DNA from: an uncultured Pelagibacteraceae bacterium
Lineage (GTDB): Bacteria > Pseudomonadota > Alphaproteobacteria > Pelagibacterales > Pelagibacteraceae
NCBI GenBank assembly: GCA_902624075.1
Contig: CACNWC010000004.1
Coordinates: forward strand, 1 to 64,000
Reading direction: 5' to 3'
Length of the DNA: 64,000 nt
This document shows, piece by piece, positions 17,775-28,660 of the stretch. The notes under the pieces were generated by a model that was not told the origin of the DNA, made no database searches, and worked only from the letters and a program-made list of their open reading frames with translations. Within the stretch, counting starts at the first letter, position 1, and each line of letters starts with the position of its first letter. Position numbers and translations under genes: made by a program.

Positions 17775-20444
17775 CTAAATCATATTTCTTAGAACATATT
17801 GTAATATGCCCCCATTTTTATAATACTCTAATTCATTTTTAGTATCTATCCTACATAATGTTTCTATTTTTTTAATTTCTCCTGATAAATATTTTATTTC
17901 TAATTTAACTTTATTAGATGGATTAAGTCCTTTTTCTAGATCAATAACACTAATCAGTTCTGATCCTTTCAAATTTAAGCTTTTACTATTCATATTATTT
18001 AAAAATTGAAGGGGAAGTATCCCCATTCCTATTAAATTTGATCTATGGATTCTTTCAAAACTTTCTGCAATTACAGCTTTTATACCTAATAATTTTGTAC
18101 CTTTTGCAGCCCAGTCTCTTGAGGAACCTGTGCCATATTCTTTACCACCTATAACAACTAAATCGGTCTTTCTCTTTTTATATTCCATAACCGCATCATA
18201 AACAGGCATGATTTTTTCCTCTGGGTATAATTTAGTAAAGCCCCCCTCTGTTCCTGGTGCCATTTCATTTCTTATTCTTATATTTGCAAAAGTACCTCTC
18301 ATCATAACTTCATGATTACCTCTTCGAGATCCATAAGAATTGTAATCTTTTGGTAAAATTTGATGTTTCATGAAATATTCACCAGTTGGGCTATCTTTTT
18401 GTATATTGCCTGCAGGGGAAATATGATCAGTTGTAACCATATCACCTAGAATTAATAAAGGCCTTGCATCTTTAATTTCTTTAAATCCTTCAGGTTCATC
18501 AGGTAAATTGTCAAAAAAAGGCGGCTTTTTTACATAAGTAGAATTTTCTTTCCAATCATAAATACTACTTTTTTTAGTTTTAATTTCTTGCCATTGTTTT
18601 GGTCCTTCTGAAACATTTGAATATCTTTTAATAAACATATCAGCACTTAAAGAATTTTTTAAAACATCCTCAATTTCTTTATTAGAAGGCCAAATGTCCT
18701 TCATATAAACTTCTTTACCATCTTTATCCTTGCCCAATGAGTCTTTATATAAATCAAAATCCATTCTACCCGCTAAAGCATAAGCAACAACAAGTGGTGG
18801 GGATGCAAGATAATTTGCTTTTATGTGAGGTGAAATTCTACCTTCAAAATTTCTATTACCTGACAAAACTGAAACAGCATAAATATTTTCTTTTTTGATT
18901 GCCTCAACAATATTGTCTGCTAACGGTCCAGAATTTCCGATACAGGTTGTACAACCATAACCAACTAAGTTGAAGCCAAGTTTGTCTAAATAAGTATTTA
19001 AACCTGCTTTTCTTAGATAATCAGTTACAACTTGAGACCCAGGCGCTAATGAAGTTTTTACCCAAGGTTTTACTTTAAGGCCAAGCTCAACTGCTTTTTT
19101 AGCTACCAAGCCTGCACCAATTAATACATTGGGGTTTGATGTATTTGTACAAGAAGTAATTGCTGCAATCAAAATTGAACCATCTTTAATTTCAAAATCA
19201 GTTTCATCAACTTTAGATGAAGAAAAATTCTTTTTATTTGTAATTGAATGAAAATTTTTTTTAAATGAAACTGAAGCATCTGATAATAAAACTTTATCTT
19301 GAGGTCTCTTTGGACCAGAGATTGTTGGAACAATTGTAGACATATCTAATGTTAAAATATCTGAAAATTCCATATCATCACTTGCCCACAAACCCTGTAT
19401 CTTTGCGTATTCTTTGACAACTTTAATAGTCGATTTATCTCTTCCTGAAAATTCTAAATATTTTAATGTTTCTTCATCAATTGGAAAAAAGCCACAAGTT
19501 GCCCCATATTCAGGAGCCATATTTGCAATGGTAGCACGATCAGCGAGAGATAAATTTTTTAATCCATCTCCAAAAAATTCAACAAATTTTCCTACAACAC
19601 CTTTGTCCCTTAGCATTTTCACCACTGTTAATACTAAATCAGTCGCAGTAGTACCTTCAGGCATTTTGCTTTTAATCTCAAATCCAATTACCTCTGGTAT
19701 CAACATTGATATTGGTTGACCCAACATACCAGCTTCAGCTTCAATGCCGCCTACACCCCAGCCTAGTACTGATAATCCATTTACCATAGTTGTATGACTG
19801 TCTGTACCAACAAGTGTATCTGGAAATATATAATCATCACCATTGAATTTTTCTTTCCAAACTACTTTTGATAAATATTCTAAATTTACTTGATGACAAA
19901 TTCCTGTTCCAGGTGGAACAATTCTGAAATTATCAAATGCTTGCTGACCCCATTTTAAAAAAGAATATCTTTCACCATTTCTTTTAAATTCAATTTCTAC
20001 ATTTTTATCAAATGAGTCTGATTTTGCTGATTGATCAACTTGAACCGAATGGTCTATTACTAAATCCACTGATGAAAGTGGATTGATTGTTTTAGGATCT
20101 TTATTTTTTTCTTTTACAGCTTCACGCATTGCTGCTAAATCAGCAACTGCTGGGATACCAGTATAGTCTTGTAGTAAAACTCTGGCTGGCCTGTATGCAA
20201 TTTCTATTTTAGATTTTTTATCCTTCAACCATTGCTTTAATGCCTCTATCTGATTTTTTGTTACAGTTAAATCATCCTCATATCTTAATAGGTTTTCTAA
20301 AAGTACCTTTAAAGATTTCGGTAATCTTGAAATACCCTCTAATCCATTCTGTTCAGCATTTTTTAAAGAATAGAACTTAAATTTTTTACCATCGATGGTA
20401 ATTTCTGAGAGAGATTTATATGAATTTTTTGTCCCTGGTTTCAT
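17775..20444 (-). CDS. acnA: Aconitate hydratase A
   Basis: 889 aa; VGTDSHTTMVNGLSVLGWGVGGIEAEA, AAITSCTNTSNP, GCTTCIGNSGP, GKEYGTGSSRDWAAKG. Confidence 0.97.
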   Translation of the reverse strand: MKPGTKNSYKSLSEITIDGKKFKFYSLKNAEQNGLEGISRLPKSLKVLLENLLRYEDDLTVTKNQIEALKQWLKDKKSKIEIAYRPARVLLQDYTGIPAVADLAAMREAVKEKNKDPKTINPLSSVDLVIDHSVQVDQSAKSDSFDKNVEIEFKRNGERYSFLKWGQQAFDNFRIVPPGTGICHQVNLEYLSKVVWKEKFNGDDYIFPDTLVGTDSHTTMVNGLSVLGWGVGGIEAEAGMLGQPISMLIPEVIGFEIKSKMPEGTTATDLVLTVVKMLRDKGVVGKFVEFFGDGLKNLSLADRATIANMAPEYGATCGFFPIDEETLKYLEFSGRDKSTIKVVKEYAKIQGLWASDDMEFSDILTLDMSTIVPTISGPKRPQDKVLLSDASVSFKKNFHSITNKKNFSSSKVDETDFEIKDGSILIAAITSCTNTSNPNVLIGAGLVAKKAVELGLKVKPWVKTSLAPGSQVVTDYLRKAGLNTYLDKLGFNLVGYGCTTCIGNSGPLADNIVEAIKKENIYAVSVLSGNRNFEGRISPHIKANYLASPPLVVAYALAGRMDFDLYKDSLGKDKDGKEVYMKDIWPSNKEIEDVLKNSLSADMFIKRYSNVSEGPKQWQEIKTKKSSIYDWKENSTYVKKPPFFDNLPDEPEGFKEIKDARPLLILGDMVTTDHISPAGNIQKDSPTGEYFMKHQILPKDYNSYGSRRGNHEVMMRGTFANIRIRNEMAPGTEGGFTKLYPEEKIMPVYDAVMEYKKRKTDLVVIGGKEYGTGSSRDWAAKGTKLLGIKAVIAESFERIHRSNLIGMGILPLQFLNNMNSKSLNLKGSELISVIDLEKGLNPSNKVKLEIKYLSGEIKKIETLCRIDTKNELEYYKNGGILQYVLRNMI

Positions 20445-20447
20445 ACC

Positions 20448-21038
20448 TTATATATAAAATGTAATTATGCTCAAAAGAAGAAGCCCTGACATAACATAAT
20501 TAAAATATTTAATAAAATTATCATTTGTCGCAAATTTCCTCAAAAATTTGCCAATAAAAGTCCATAATGTAATGCTGCTTAAAGCAAATATAAAGGCTAA
20601 TAAGATAATTTGAGTCGCATAACTAATAAAGTTTTCACCTAATTCAACATAATTTGATACGACAATTATAGTAACAGAAACACCTTTGGGATTAAGATAT
20701 TGAAAAAGAAAGGTTTCAATAAATTTAACAGGATTTTCTTTTCTTGTTTCTTTAGATGCACCAGAAAAAGCAATTTTGTAAGCTAAATATATTAAAAACA
20801 AAGTTCCTAGATATTTTATTACAACCTGTATAATTGGAAAAAGTTTAAATACATTTACTAAACCAATTGATAAAAAAATAACTAATGATGTAAAGCCAAG
20901 TGTTACACCAAGTATGTGTGGAATAGTTTTAGTAAATCCAAAATTAAATCCTGAATATGAAGCAACAACATTATTTGGACCTGGAGTAAATGCTGTAACA
21001 AACCAGAATAAACAAATTGACAATATTTCTGGATGCAT
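20448..21038 (-). CDS. LysE family translocator
   Basis: FTPGPNNVVASYSGFNFG, LGTLFLIYLAYKI, FQYLNPKG. Confidence 0.85.
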   Translation of the reverse strand: MHPEILSICLFWFVTAFTPGPNNVVASYSGFNFGFTKTIPHILGVTLGFTSLVIFLSIGLVNVFKLFPIIQVVIKYLGTLFLIYLAYKIAFSGASKETRKENPVKFIETFLFQYLNPKGVSVTIIVVSNYVELGENFISYATQIILLAFIFALSSITLWTFIGKFLRKFATNDNFIKYFNYVMSGLLLLSIITFYI

Positions 21039-21040
21039 AT

Positions 21041-21382
21041 TTATGCTATTGGGAGACCATTTTCTGATTTTTGAGAAGGGTGAACTAAAATTACCTTTCC
21101 TTCTTTATCAATCGAACCTAAAATTAAAACTTGAGAAACAACGCCTGCAATATTTTTTTCAGGGAAATTACAAATACCTATAACTTGTTTTCCTTTTAAA
21201 TTATCTTCATTATAATAATGAGTTATTTGAGCAGAAGATTGTTTAATTCCAATTTCTTCCCCAAAATCTACTTCAATGACAAGAGACGGTTTTCTGGCTT
21301 TTTCATTTTTCTTAACTGAAATAACAGTTCCCACCCTTATATCCACTTTTTCAAATATATCGTATGTTATTTGTTCTTTCAT
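21041..21382 (-). CDS. csaA: tRNA-binding domain protein, CsaA-like
   Basis: VDIRVGTVISV ... SSAQIT ... KQVIGICNFPEKNIAGVVSQVLILG. Confidence 0.88.
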   Translation of the reverse strand: MKEQITYDIFEKVDIRVGTVISVKKNEKARKPSLVIEVDFGEEIGIKQSSAQITHYYNEDNLKGKQVIGICNFPEKNIAGVVSQVLILGSIDKEGKVILVHPSQKSENGLPIA

Positions 21383-21411
21383 AAAGTCAGTATATATATT
21401 ATTTATTATTC

Positions 21412-22602
21412 ATGAGTACAGAAATTAATTTAGAGGAATTATACAAAAATTCGATTAAAATTTTGACTGATTTGATTGGGTTTAGAACTATCTCTGGTGA
21501 GGATAATAGTAATCTTATAAATTATTGTGAGAAATATCTTCACGAACTAGGTGCTACTTCTTTCAAAACTTTTGATGATGAAAAAAAAAGGGTTAATCTG
21601 TTTGCTACAATTAAAGCAAAAAAACCAAATGGTGTAAAACCAATAATTTTATCTGGTCACACTGATACAGTGCCTGTTTCAAAAAGTTGGAGCACTGATC
21701 CTTTTAAAGCAACTATTAAAGGTGATAAACTTTATGGCAGAGGATCATGTGATATGAAAGGATTTATTGCATGTGCTCTAGCTTTTGCCCCAATTTATTC
21801 CAAAATAGATTTAAATAGAGATATTCATTTTTCATTTACCTTTGATGAAGAAACCGCTTGTTTAGGTGCTCCAATTTTAATTAAAGAATTAGAAAAGAGA
21901 AATATCAAAGACGGAATTTGTATAGTTGGTGAGCCTACAAAAATGAAGATTATTGATGCTCATAAAGGCTGCTACGAATATACTACTTATTTTGAAGGTT
22001 TGGCAGGACACAGCTCAATGCCACACAAAGGTGTTAGTGCAGTTGAATTTGCTTCAAGGTATGCAAATAAGTTAATTGAACTTAGAGAGGAATTAAAAAA
22101 AAGAGTACCTAAAAATTCTATTTTTGACCCACCTTTTTCAACTTTACAAGTTGGAGGAATATTTGGTGGTATTGCTCATAATGTTATTGCAGACAAATGT
22201 CATGTAAATTGGGAAACTCGACCTGTGGTTAAAGAAGATGGAATATTTTTAAATAATGAAATTGATAGATATTCCAATGAAGTTCTTTTACCTGAGATGA
22301 AAAAAGTATTTCCTCAATCAAATATTAGAAAAGAAATTATTGGAGAAGTTATAGGGTTTGATCGTGTTGACAAATCAGAGGCATGTGAATTGGTCTCGAG
22401 TTTAACAGGAGACAACTCAAGGGAAGTAGTTTCTTTTGGGACTGAGGCAGGCTTATTTCAAGAAATAGGAATTAGCACTGTTGTATGCGGCCCTGGATCA
22501 ATTGAACAAGCTCATAAAGTAGATGAATTCATTGAACTTAATGAAATTAAAAAATGTTTAAATTTTTTAAACGGGATAAAATCTAAATCTCTTATAAATT
22601 AA
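21412..22602 (+). CDS. M20 family amidohydrolase, acetylornithine deacetylase (ArgE)-like
   Basis: LSGHTDTVPV, YGRGSCDMKGFIA, FTFDEETACLGA, GEPTKMKIIDAHKG. Confidence 0.85.
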   Translation: MSTEINLEELYKNSIKILTDLIGFRTISGEDNSNLINYCEKYLHELGATSFKTFDDEKKRVNLFATIKAKKPNGVKPIILSGHTDTVPVSKSWSTDPFKATIKGDKLYGRGSCDMKGFIACALAFAPIYSKIDLNRDIHFSFTFDEETACLGAPILIKELEKRNIKDGICIVGEPTKMKIIDAHKGCYEYTTYFEGLAGHSSMPHKGVSAVEFASRYANKLIELREELKKRVPKNSIFDPPFSTLQVGGIFGGIAHNVIADKCHVNWETRPVVKEDGIFLNNEIDRYSNEVLLPEMKKVFPQSNIRKEIIGEVIGFDRVDKSEACELVSSLTGDNSREVVSFGTEAGLFQEIGISTVVCGPGSIEQAHKVDEFIELNEIKKCLNFLNGIKSKSLIN

Positions 22603-24035
22603 TTATTCCAACCACCTACAGATTTAACTTCTAAAAATTCCTCGAGGCCATGTTCTCCAGCCTCTCTGCCAATTCCTGAATGTTTAAATCCTCCAAATGG
22701 AGCATCAACTGCTATACCTGCGCCATTAACATCTACCATTCCAGATCTTAGCTTTCTTGCAACTCTCTTTACTTTTTCTTTGTCTTGAGTTTGAATATAA
22801 TTCGTTAAACCATATGGAGTGTCATTAGCTATCTCGATAGCTTCTTCCTCCGTTTCAAATGACATCACAGACAATACAGGACCAAAAATTTCTGTTCTAG
22901 CTATTTCCATCTTGTTGTTTACATCTGCAAATACAGTTGGCTTAACAAAATATCCTTTCTCTAACCCATCTGGTTTACCTGGTCCTCCAGCTACTAATTT
23001 TGCTCCTTCATCAATTCCCTTTTTAATTAAAGTTTGAATCTTGTTATATTGTGTCTCAGAGATAACAGGGCCTATATGTTCACCTTCTTTCTTTGGATCG
23101 CCAACTTCAAAACTTTCTGTGTATTTTTTTAATCTTTTTACAGCTTCATTATACATTGATTTTTCAACAAGCATTCTTGTAGGTGCGTTGCAGGATTGAC
23201 CTGAATTTCTAAAACATCTTAATGCACCTCTTTCAATAGCTTCAGGATCAGCATCTTTAAATATAATATTAGCTCCTTTGCCACCTAACTCTAAACTAAC
23301 TCTTTTAAAATCTTTAGCAGCATTTTGGGAAATTAAGGCACCAGCTCGTGTTGAGCCTGTGAATGAAATCATATTCACATCTGGATGACTTGTTAGTGCA
23401 TCTCCGGTTGTTGCTCCATCTCCATTTACTAAATTAAATACCCCTGATGGAAATTTTGTTTCATCAATCAATTCTGCAAGTATCATTGATGATAATGGAG
23501 CAAGTTCTGAAGGTTTTAAAACCATTGTACATCCAGACGCTATTGCTGGCATCACTTTTAAACAAACTTGATTCATAGGCCAGTTCCAAGGTGTTATTAA
23601 TGCACAAACACCCTTGGGTTCATATATAAGTCTTTGATTAGGAGCATGATCTCCTAATGGTTTTTCAAATTCAAAATTCTTTAAATATCTTATAAAAGAT
23701 TTCAAATGTGCTGCACCTGTTCCTGCTTGAAGTTTCGTTGCAAAATCTTTTGGAGCACCCATTTCTTTTGTGATTGCAGCTGCAATATCTGCCCATCTTT
23801 TTTTATAATTTTCATAAAGTTTTTCTAGTAGTTTAATCCTTTCATCTTTAGTAGAAAATGCCCAAGAACTATATGCTTTCTTAGCAGCGCTTACAGCATC
23901 GTTTACATCTTCAATATTTCCCAAAGATATAACTGCACATTCTTCCTCTGTTGCAGGATTTATTACTTTAATATCTTCTTTACTTTTTGGGGTTACCCAT
24001 TTTCCATTAATGTAAAAATTTTTTTTATTTTCCAT
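22599..24035 (-). CDS. NAD(P)-dependent aldehyde dehydrogenase family protein
   Basis: TPWNWPMNQ, VSLELGGKGANIIF, FRNSGQSCNAPTR. Confidence 0.9.
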   Translation of the reverse strand: MENKKNFYINGKWVTPKSKEDIKVINPATEEECAVISLGNIEDVNDAVSAAKKAYSSWAFSTKDERIKLLEKLYENYKKRWADIAAAITKEMGAPKDFATKLQAGTGAAHLKSFIRYLKNFEFEKPLGDHAPNQRLIYEPKGVCALITPWNWPMNQVCLKVMPAIASGCTMVLKPSELAPLSSMILAELIDETKFPSGVFNLVNGDGATTGDALTSHPDVNMISFTGSTRAGALISQNAAKDFKRVSLELGGKGANIIFKDADPEAIERGALRCFRNSGQSCNAPTRMLVEKSMYNEAVKRLKKYTESFEVGDPKKEGEHIGPVISETQYNKIQTLIKKGIDEGAKLVAGGPGKPDGLEKGYFVKPTVFADVNNKMEIARTEIFGPVLSVMSFETEEEAIEIANDTPYGLTNYIQTQDKEKVKRVARKLRSGMVDVNGAGIAVDAPFGGFKHSGIGREAGEHGLEEFLEVKSVGGWNN

Positions 24036-24055
24036 AGCAGACTCCTAACCTTTCT

Positions 24056-25015
24056 TTATTTTTTTGCAAACAAATTAGTTAATTCATAAACTATAGTTGC
24101 AGCAGCCAATGAAGTTACTTCTGCATGATCATAGGCTGGTGATACCTCAACAACATCTGCAGAAATTAAATTCATACCTGACAATCCTCTTATTACATTG
24201 ACCATTTCTCTTGTTGTCATTCCTGCAATTTCTGGTGTGCCCGTACCAGGGGCGAACGCTGGATCCAAAACATCAATATCAATTGATAAATATAAAGGAT
24301 TATCCCCTACTCTTTTTTTTATCCTTTCAGCAATTTTATCAGTACCTTCTGTTTGAAATTCATCACAGTGGATTATTTTAAAACCAAAGCTTTCATCATT
24401 TTTAATATCATCTCTGCTGTATAAAGGACCTCTAATACCAACGTGCATTGATGCATTATCTAAAAATAAATTTTCCTCTCTTGCTCTTCTAAAAGGAGTT
24501 CCATGTGTGTAAGGTGCACCAAAATAAGTATCCCAAGTATCTAAATGTGCATCAAAATGAACTAAAGCAACCGGACCTTTATTAATCTTATTTACAGCCT
24601 TTAATAAAGGAAATGCAATTGTATGATCCCCACCTAAACTTATAATACCTCCAGTTTTTTTTAATAATTCAGTTGCACCAACTTCTATTTGCTTGATTGC
24701 TTCATTTATATTAAAAGGATTACAAGTAATATCTCCAGCATCAGCTACTTGTTGAACTTTAAATGGTTCAACATCATAACTTGGATGATAATTAGTTCTT
24801 AAGTGTCTCGAGGCTTGTCTAATACTTTGCGGACCAAACCTTGCCCCTGGTCTGTAGCTTGTACCTGCATCAAAAGGTATTCCTACAATAGCTACATCAC
24901 AGTATTCAACGTCTCGTAATTCTGGCAATCTTGCAAAAGTAGATGGACCAGCAAACCTAGGCACCTTAGTTCCACTTACTGGCTGAATAGGTTCTTTACT
25001 ACTTTTTTTTTTCAT
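24056..25015 (-). CDS. Agmatinase/ureohydrolase family protein
   Basis: GGDHTIAFPLL, HFDAHLDTWD, SIDIDVLDPAFAPGTGTPE metal-binding motifs. Confidence 0.88.
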   Translation of the reverse strand: MKKKSSKEPIQPVSGTKVPRFAGPSTFARLPELRDVEYCDVAIVGIPFDAGTSYRPGARFGPQSIRQASRHLRTNYHPSYDVEPFKVQQVADAGDITCNPFNINEAIKQIEVGATELLKKTGGIISLGGDHTIAFPLLKAVNKINKGPVALVHFDAHLDTWDTYFGAPYTHGTPFRRAREENLFLDNASMHVGIRGPLYSRDDIKNDESFGFKIIHCDEFQTEGTDKIAERIKKRVGDNPLYLSIDIDVLDPAFAPGTGTPEIAGMTTREMVNVIRGLSGMNLISADVVEVSPAYDHAEVTSLAAATIVYELTNLFAKK

Positions 25016-25060
25016 TGTAAAAAGTCTATCACATTCTTACTATTTGGAATATCTTCAATA

Positions 25061-25792
25061 ATGCTAATTATGAAATTTTTTAAGTTTATTTTATTGTATT
25101 TATTTTTATTTTCTAATGCTAATGCAAATACGATTTATGAATTGATCAAAATACCTCATCTTGAAATTTATAATATTAAAACTGAAAATAAATTGAGATA
25201 TTTATACGCTAAACAACCTTTTACAATTGGAGTAGATAATAATATCAATTGTTTTAATTCACCAAAAAAAGATTTAGAAAAAAAATACGTAATTATAGAG
25301 AGAAACCTAAGGAGATATCCAAAAGATTTTCTCAAAAAAATAAATCTAAAATATATTGTTCTTTGTGAAGATTTATCGATTTCAGGAATTGGAACAGCAG
25401 GTATTCCAGATAATGTTATGAAAACTCTAATTGTAGATATTAAATTTAATGAGAAATATTTTGAAAGAGTTCTTCATCATGAAGTATTTCATATTATAAA
25501 TGACACTTATAAAGAAATATTTAATGAAAAAATCTGGTCATCATTTAATCCTTCAGGATTTAATTATGCTGAGTGCTCTACATGTACAAAAAAAATTGGT
25601 TTGGATACATATTTAAAGACTAATGGTTTTATTACAGAATATTCAAGATCTACTGCATCTGAGGATATGGCTGAAGTATTCTCCCATTTAATGTATGGAG
25701 ATTTACCAGATGAAATTGACCCTATTTTAAAAAAAAAGATAGAGTTTATTAAAAAAGGTATTTTAAAAATTGATAAAAATTTTATTTTATGA
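25061..25792 (+). CDS. Putative secreted zinc metallopeptidase-like protein (HExxH)
   Basis: Signal-peptide-like N-terminus; VLHHEVFHIIND contains HEVFH. Confidence 0.65.
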   Translation: MLIMKFFKFILLYLFLFSNANANTIYELIKIPHLEIYNIKTENKLRYLYAKQPFTIGVDNNINCFNSPKKDLEKKYVIIERNLRRYPKDFLKKINLKYIVLCEDLSISGIGTAGIPDNVMKTLIVDIKFNEKYFERVLHHEVFHIINDTYKEIFNEKIWSSFNPSGFNYAECSTCTKKIGLDTYLKTNGFITEYSRSTASEDMAEVFSHLMYGDLPDEIDPILKKKIEFIKKGILKIDKNFIL

Positions 25793-26433
25793 TTGAGAAA
25801 ATTAAAGCCTCAACATCAGAAAAAATTATATTTATTTTTATTTTAATTTTGGGTTTATTTTCATTAACTTCATTTTTTCTTATAAAAGATAAATGTTTAT
25901 TTGTTAAAAACTATGATCCTGAAAAGATTAGGTTTAAAGATCCGAGTAATATTGCAGTTCTTAATGTTGGTTGTGGAAATGTAATCATAGAATTATATCC
26001 AGAAATCTCACCAAAAGGAGTTGAAAGATTTAAAACTCTTATCAAATCAAAATCATATGATGATGTTGCTTTTCACAGGGTAATTAAAGATAAGCTCGTC
26101 CAGGCTGGTGACTTAGAGTTTGGAAGAAAAGGTAATATTGATTATGGAAAAATTGGAACTGGAAAATCTGGCTTGGGAACTATTAAGTCTGAAATTGAAA
26201 AAGAATTTAAATATTCAAAAGGAAGTGTGGGTTTAGCTAGAACTCAACAATATGATACAGAGGATAGTCAATTTTTTATTATACTTCAGGATGAGCCATT
26301 ATATGAGGGTGAGTTTACTCCAATAGGAAAAGTAATTTATGGAATTAAAGTTTTAGAAAAAATAAAACATTTAGATAAGTCTGAATATGTTCTTAGACCT
26401 GATTTTATTAATTCATTAAGGTTATTTAATTAA
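25789..26433 (+). CDS. Membrane-anchored cyclophilin-type peptidyl-prolyl cis-trans isomerase
   Basis: N-terminal TM; YDDVAFHRVIKDKLVQAGD, SQFFIILQDEPLYEGEFTPIGKVIYG. Confidence 0.87.
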   Translation: MIEKIKASTSEKIIFIFILILGLFSLTSFFLIKDKCLFVKNYDPEKIRFKDPSNIAVLNVGCGNVIIELYPEISPKGVERFKTLIKSKSYDDVAFHRVIKDKLVQAGDLEFGRKGNIDYGKIGTGKSGLGTIKSEIEKEFKYSKGSVGLARTQQYDTEDSQFFIILQDEPLYEGEFTPIGKVIYGIKVLEKIKHLDKSEYVLRPDFINSLRLFN

Positions 26434-28648
26434 CTAAAGGCTTACCTGTCGCGAGTGTATGTTTAATTCTATCTTGGGTTTGTTTCATTTCAATTAATTT
26501 CATAAAGGCATCAAGTTCTAATTTAAATAAATCATCCTCTGACAAACTTTTATCCATAGTTGTATCTCCACCACTAAGAACATGAGCTAACTCTTTAGCA
26601 ACAGTCATGCCATGGTCTAGAATAACTTTTTCATTGTAAAGTTTATCTAAAATTTTAGTCATCTCTCCAATAACTGCTTTTCCAGGCAAATTAAATTTAA
26701 GTTCATTTGGAGCTTTAAAATTTTTGTTATCATTTAAGATTTTCTTTGAAACTTCCAACAAACTATTCCTATTCATAATTTTTTTATTTTCAGGTAATAG
26801 ATATTTCAATGGCTCCGCCTCAACTGGAGAGGTGGCTGTTCTCCCATAGCCAATAATATCAAATACTTTTAATGGTGCATAATTAGGATCTTTTTTTGCT
26901 TCATCTGTATTAAGCCATCTTGCTAACATTTCTTTACATCCTCCACCCGCGGGAATTAAACCAACAATAGTTTCAACAAGTCCAATTACTATATTTGTAT
27001 GAGATGCCACAAAATTACTTTGAACTAGAACCTCAAACCCACCTCCCAATGTCAACCCAGAAGGTGCAGATATAACTGGATGTTTAGAATATTTGAGATG
27101 TTTGCATGTTTCTTGAAAATACTTGATGAACTTTTCAATTGATTTAAAATCATTCTTGTCAGCAAATTGCATTGTATAAGTTAAATTTACTCCAGCAGAA
27201 AATTGCATGCTTTCGTTAATTATTATTAAAGGTTTATCAGTAGCTTTCTTAAGTGCATCCATTGAGTCATAATCTAAAGCATTAGCTTTAGTCGTAAACT
27301 CAACTATATTGTAATCATTAAATCTATAGATTGATGCCGAACTATTTCCATCAACACTTGATGCTGTTTTTTTAACCTTACCTAAAGTTTCTATAGAAGT
27401 ATATTTCTGTCTTACTCCATAAAAATTTTCATTTTTTGTTTCAGCTAAATTTTCTAAAAATTTATTACCTTTAAAATTATCAACTTTCTCAAAAAAGTTT
27501 TTTACTCCAATTTCTTCAAGCATTTCGAAAGGTCCTTTAGCCCAATTAAAGCCAAGTCTCATTGCTTCATCAATGTCATTAAATTCTTTTGTAATTGCAG
27601 GAACTAAAGAAGATGCATACTTAATAATTTTTTCTAAAACAGACCAGGCATATTCACCATATTTATCACCTCTGTTAATTAGACTCTTTAAATCAACTTT
27701 ATCTGATTTTATATCAATTTTTTCACTTGGAGAATAATCTCCAGTTTGAAGATTTATAGCTTCCATAATTTTTGCATTATCGGTCTTCTTCATTCTATAA
27801 AAGCCACCTTTCCCTTTTCTTCCTGTGTAGCCTGTTTCAATTAACTTTTTTACTAATGGGATTTCTTTTGCAACTTCATGAAACTCATCAGACTCTGGTA
27901 ATTCCTTAATAAAACTTTTCAAAACATCGGCCATCAAATCAATACCTATCAGATCATAAAGACCAAAAACTCCTGTTTTTGGAATACCCATTGGTCTTCC
28001 AAATATTGCATCTGCCTCTTCAACAGTAAGCTTCATCTTAAATGCCTCAGTCATCGCTATTTGCATAGCGTAAACACCTACTCTATTTCCTAAAAATCCA
28101 GGAGTGTCGTTACAAACAATAGCACCCTTACCTAATTCAATTTCACAAAATTCTTTTAATTGATTAATCTTAACCAAATCATTATCTTCATTCTTAACAA
28201 TTTCTAAAAGACCCATGTATCTAACTGGATTAAAAAAGTGGGTAATACAAAAATCTTTTTTTTGTTCTTTATTCAAATTTTGTGACAAAACTTTAATTGG
28301 AATTGAAGAAGTATTTGATGAAACTATTGCACCTTCTTTCCGACTTTTAAAAATTTTTTCATAAATTTGATGTTTAATATCAATTCTTTCAACAACTGCT
28401 TCTACTATCCAGTCTGCTTTTTCAACAACAGAAAAATCATCAGTAATATTTCCAACTTTAATATTATTTATCTTCGATTTATCAATTAATAATGGCGGTC
28501 TTGATTTATGAATTCTTTCTCTTGCAGTTTCACTTATTTCAGTTTTTAAATCTAGTAATGTAACTGGAACATCTGCATTACAAAGATGTGCAGCAATACC
28601 ACTCCCCATTGTACCTGAGCCAATCACCACTACATTCTTAATTTTCAT
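26426..28648 (-). CDS. Bifunctional 3-hydroxyacyl-CoA dehydrogenase / enoyl-CoA hydratase-like
   Basis: VVIGSGTMGSGIAAHLCNADVPVTLLD, ITHFFNPVRYMGLLEIV, LTLGGGFEVLVQ; enoyl-CoA hydratase-like domain C-terminal. Confidence 0.88.
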   Translation of the reverse strand: MKIKNVVVIGSGTMGSGIAAHLCNADVPVTLLDLKTEISETARERIHKSRPPLLIDKSKINNIKVGNITDDFSVVEKADWIVEAVVERIDIKHQIYEKIFKSRKEGAIVSSNTSSIPIKVLSQNLNKEQKKDFCITHFFNPVRYMGLLEIVKNEDNDLVKINQLKEFCEIELGKGAIVCNDTPGFLGNRVGVYAMQIAMTEAFKMKLTVEEADAIFGRPMGIPKTGVFGLYDLIGIDLMADVLKSFIKELPESDEFHEVAKEIPLVKKLIETGYTGRKGKGGFYRMKKTDNAKIMEAINLQTGDYSPSEKIDIKSDKVDLKSLINRGDKYGEYAWSVLEKIIKYASSLVPAITKEFNDIDEAMRLGFNWAKGPFEMLEEIGVKNFFEKVDNFKGNKFLENLAETKNENFYGVRQKYTSIETLGKVKKTASSVDGNSSASIYRFNDYNIVEFTTKANALDYDSMDALKKATDKPLIIINESMQFSAGVNLTYTMQFADKNDFKSIEKFIKYFQETCKHLKYSKHPVISAPSGLTLGGGFEVLVQSNFVASHTNIVIGLVETIVGLIPAGGGCKEMLARWLNTDEAKKDPNYAPLKVFDIIGYGRTATSPVEAEPLKYLLPENKKIMNRNSLLEVSKKILNDNKNFKAPNELKFNLPGKAVIGEMTKILDKLYNEKVILDHGMTVAKELAHVLSGGDTTMDKSLSEDDLFKLELDAFMKLIEMKQTQDRIKHTLATGKPLVN

Positions 28649-28660
28649 GATATGATTTTG

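Noticed and set aside
19414-19719. Plus-strand ORF inside acnA
   Set aside because: Antisense to conserved aconitase coding sequence.
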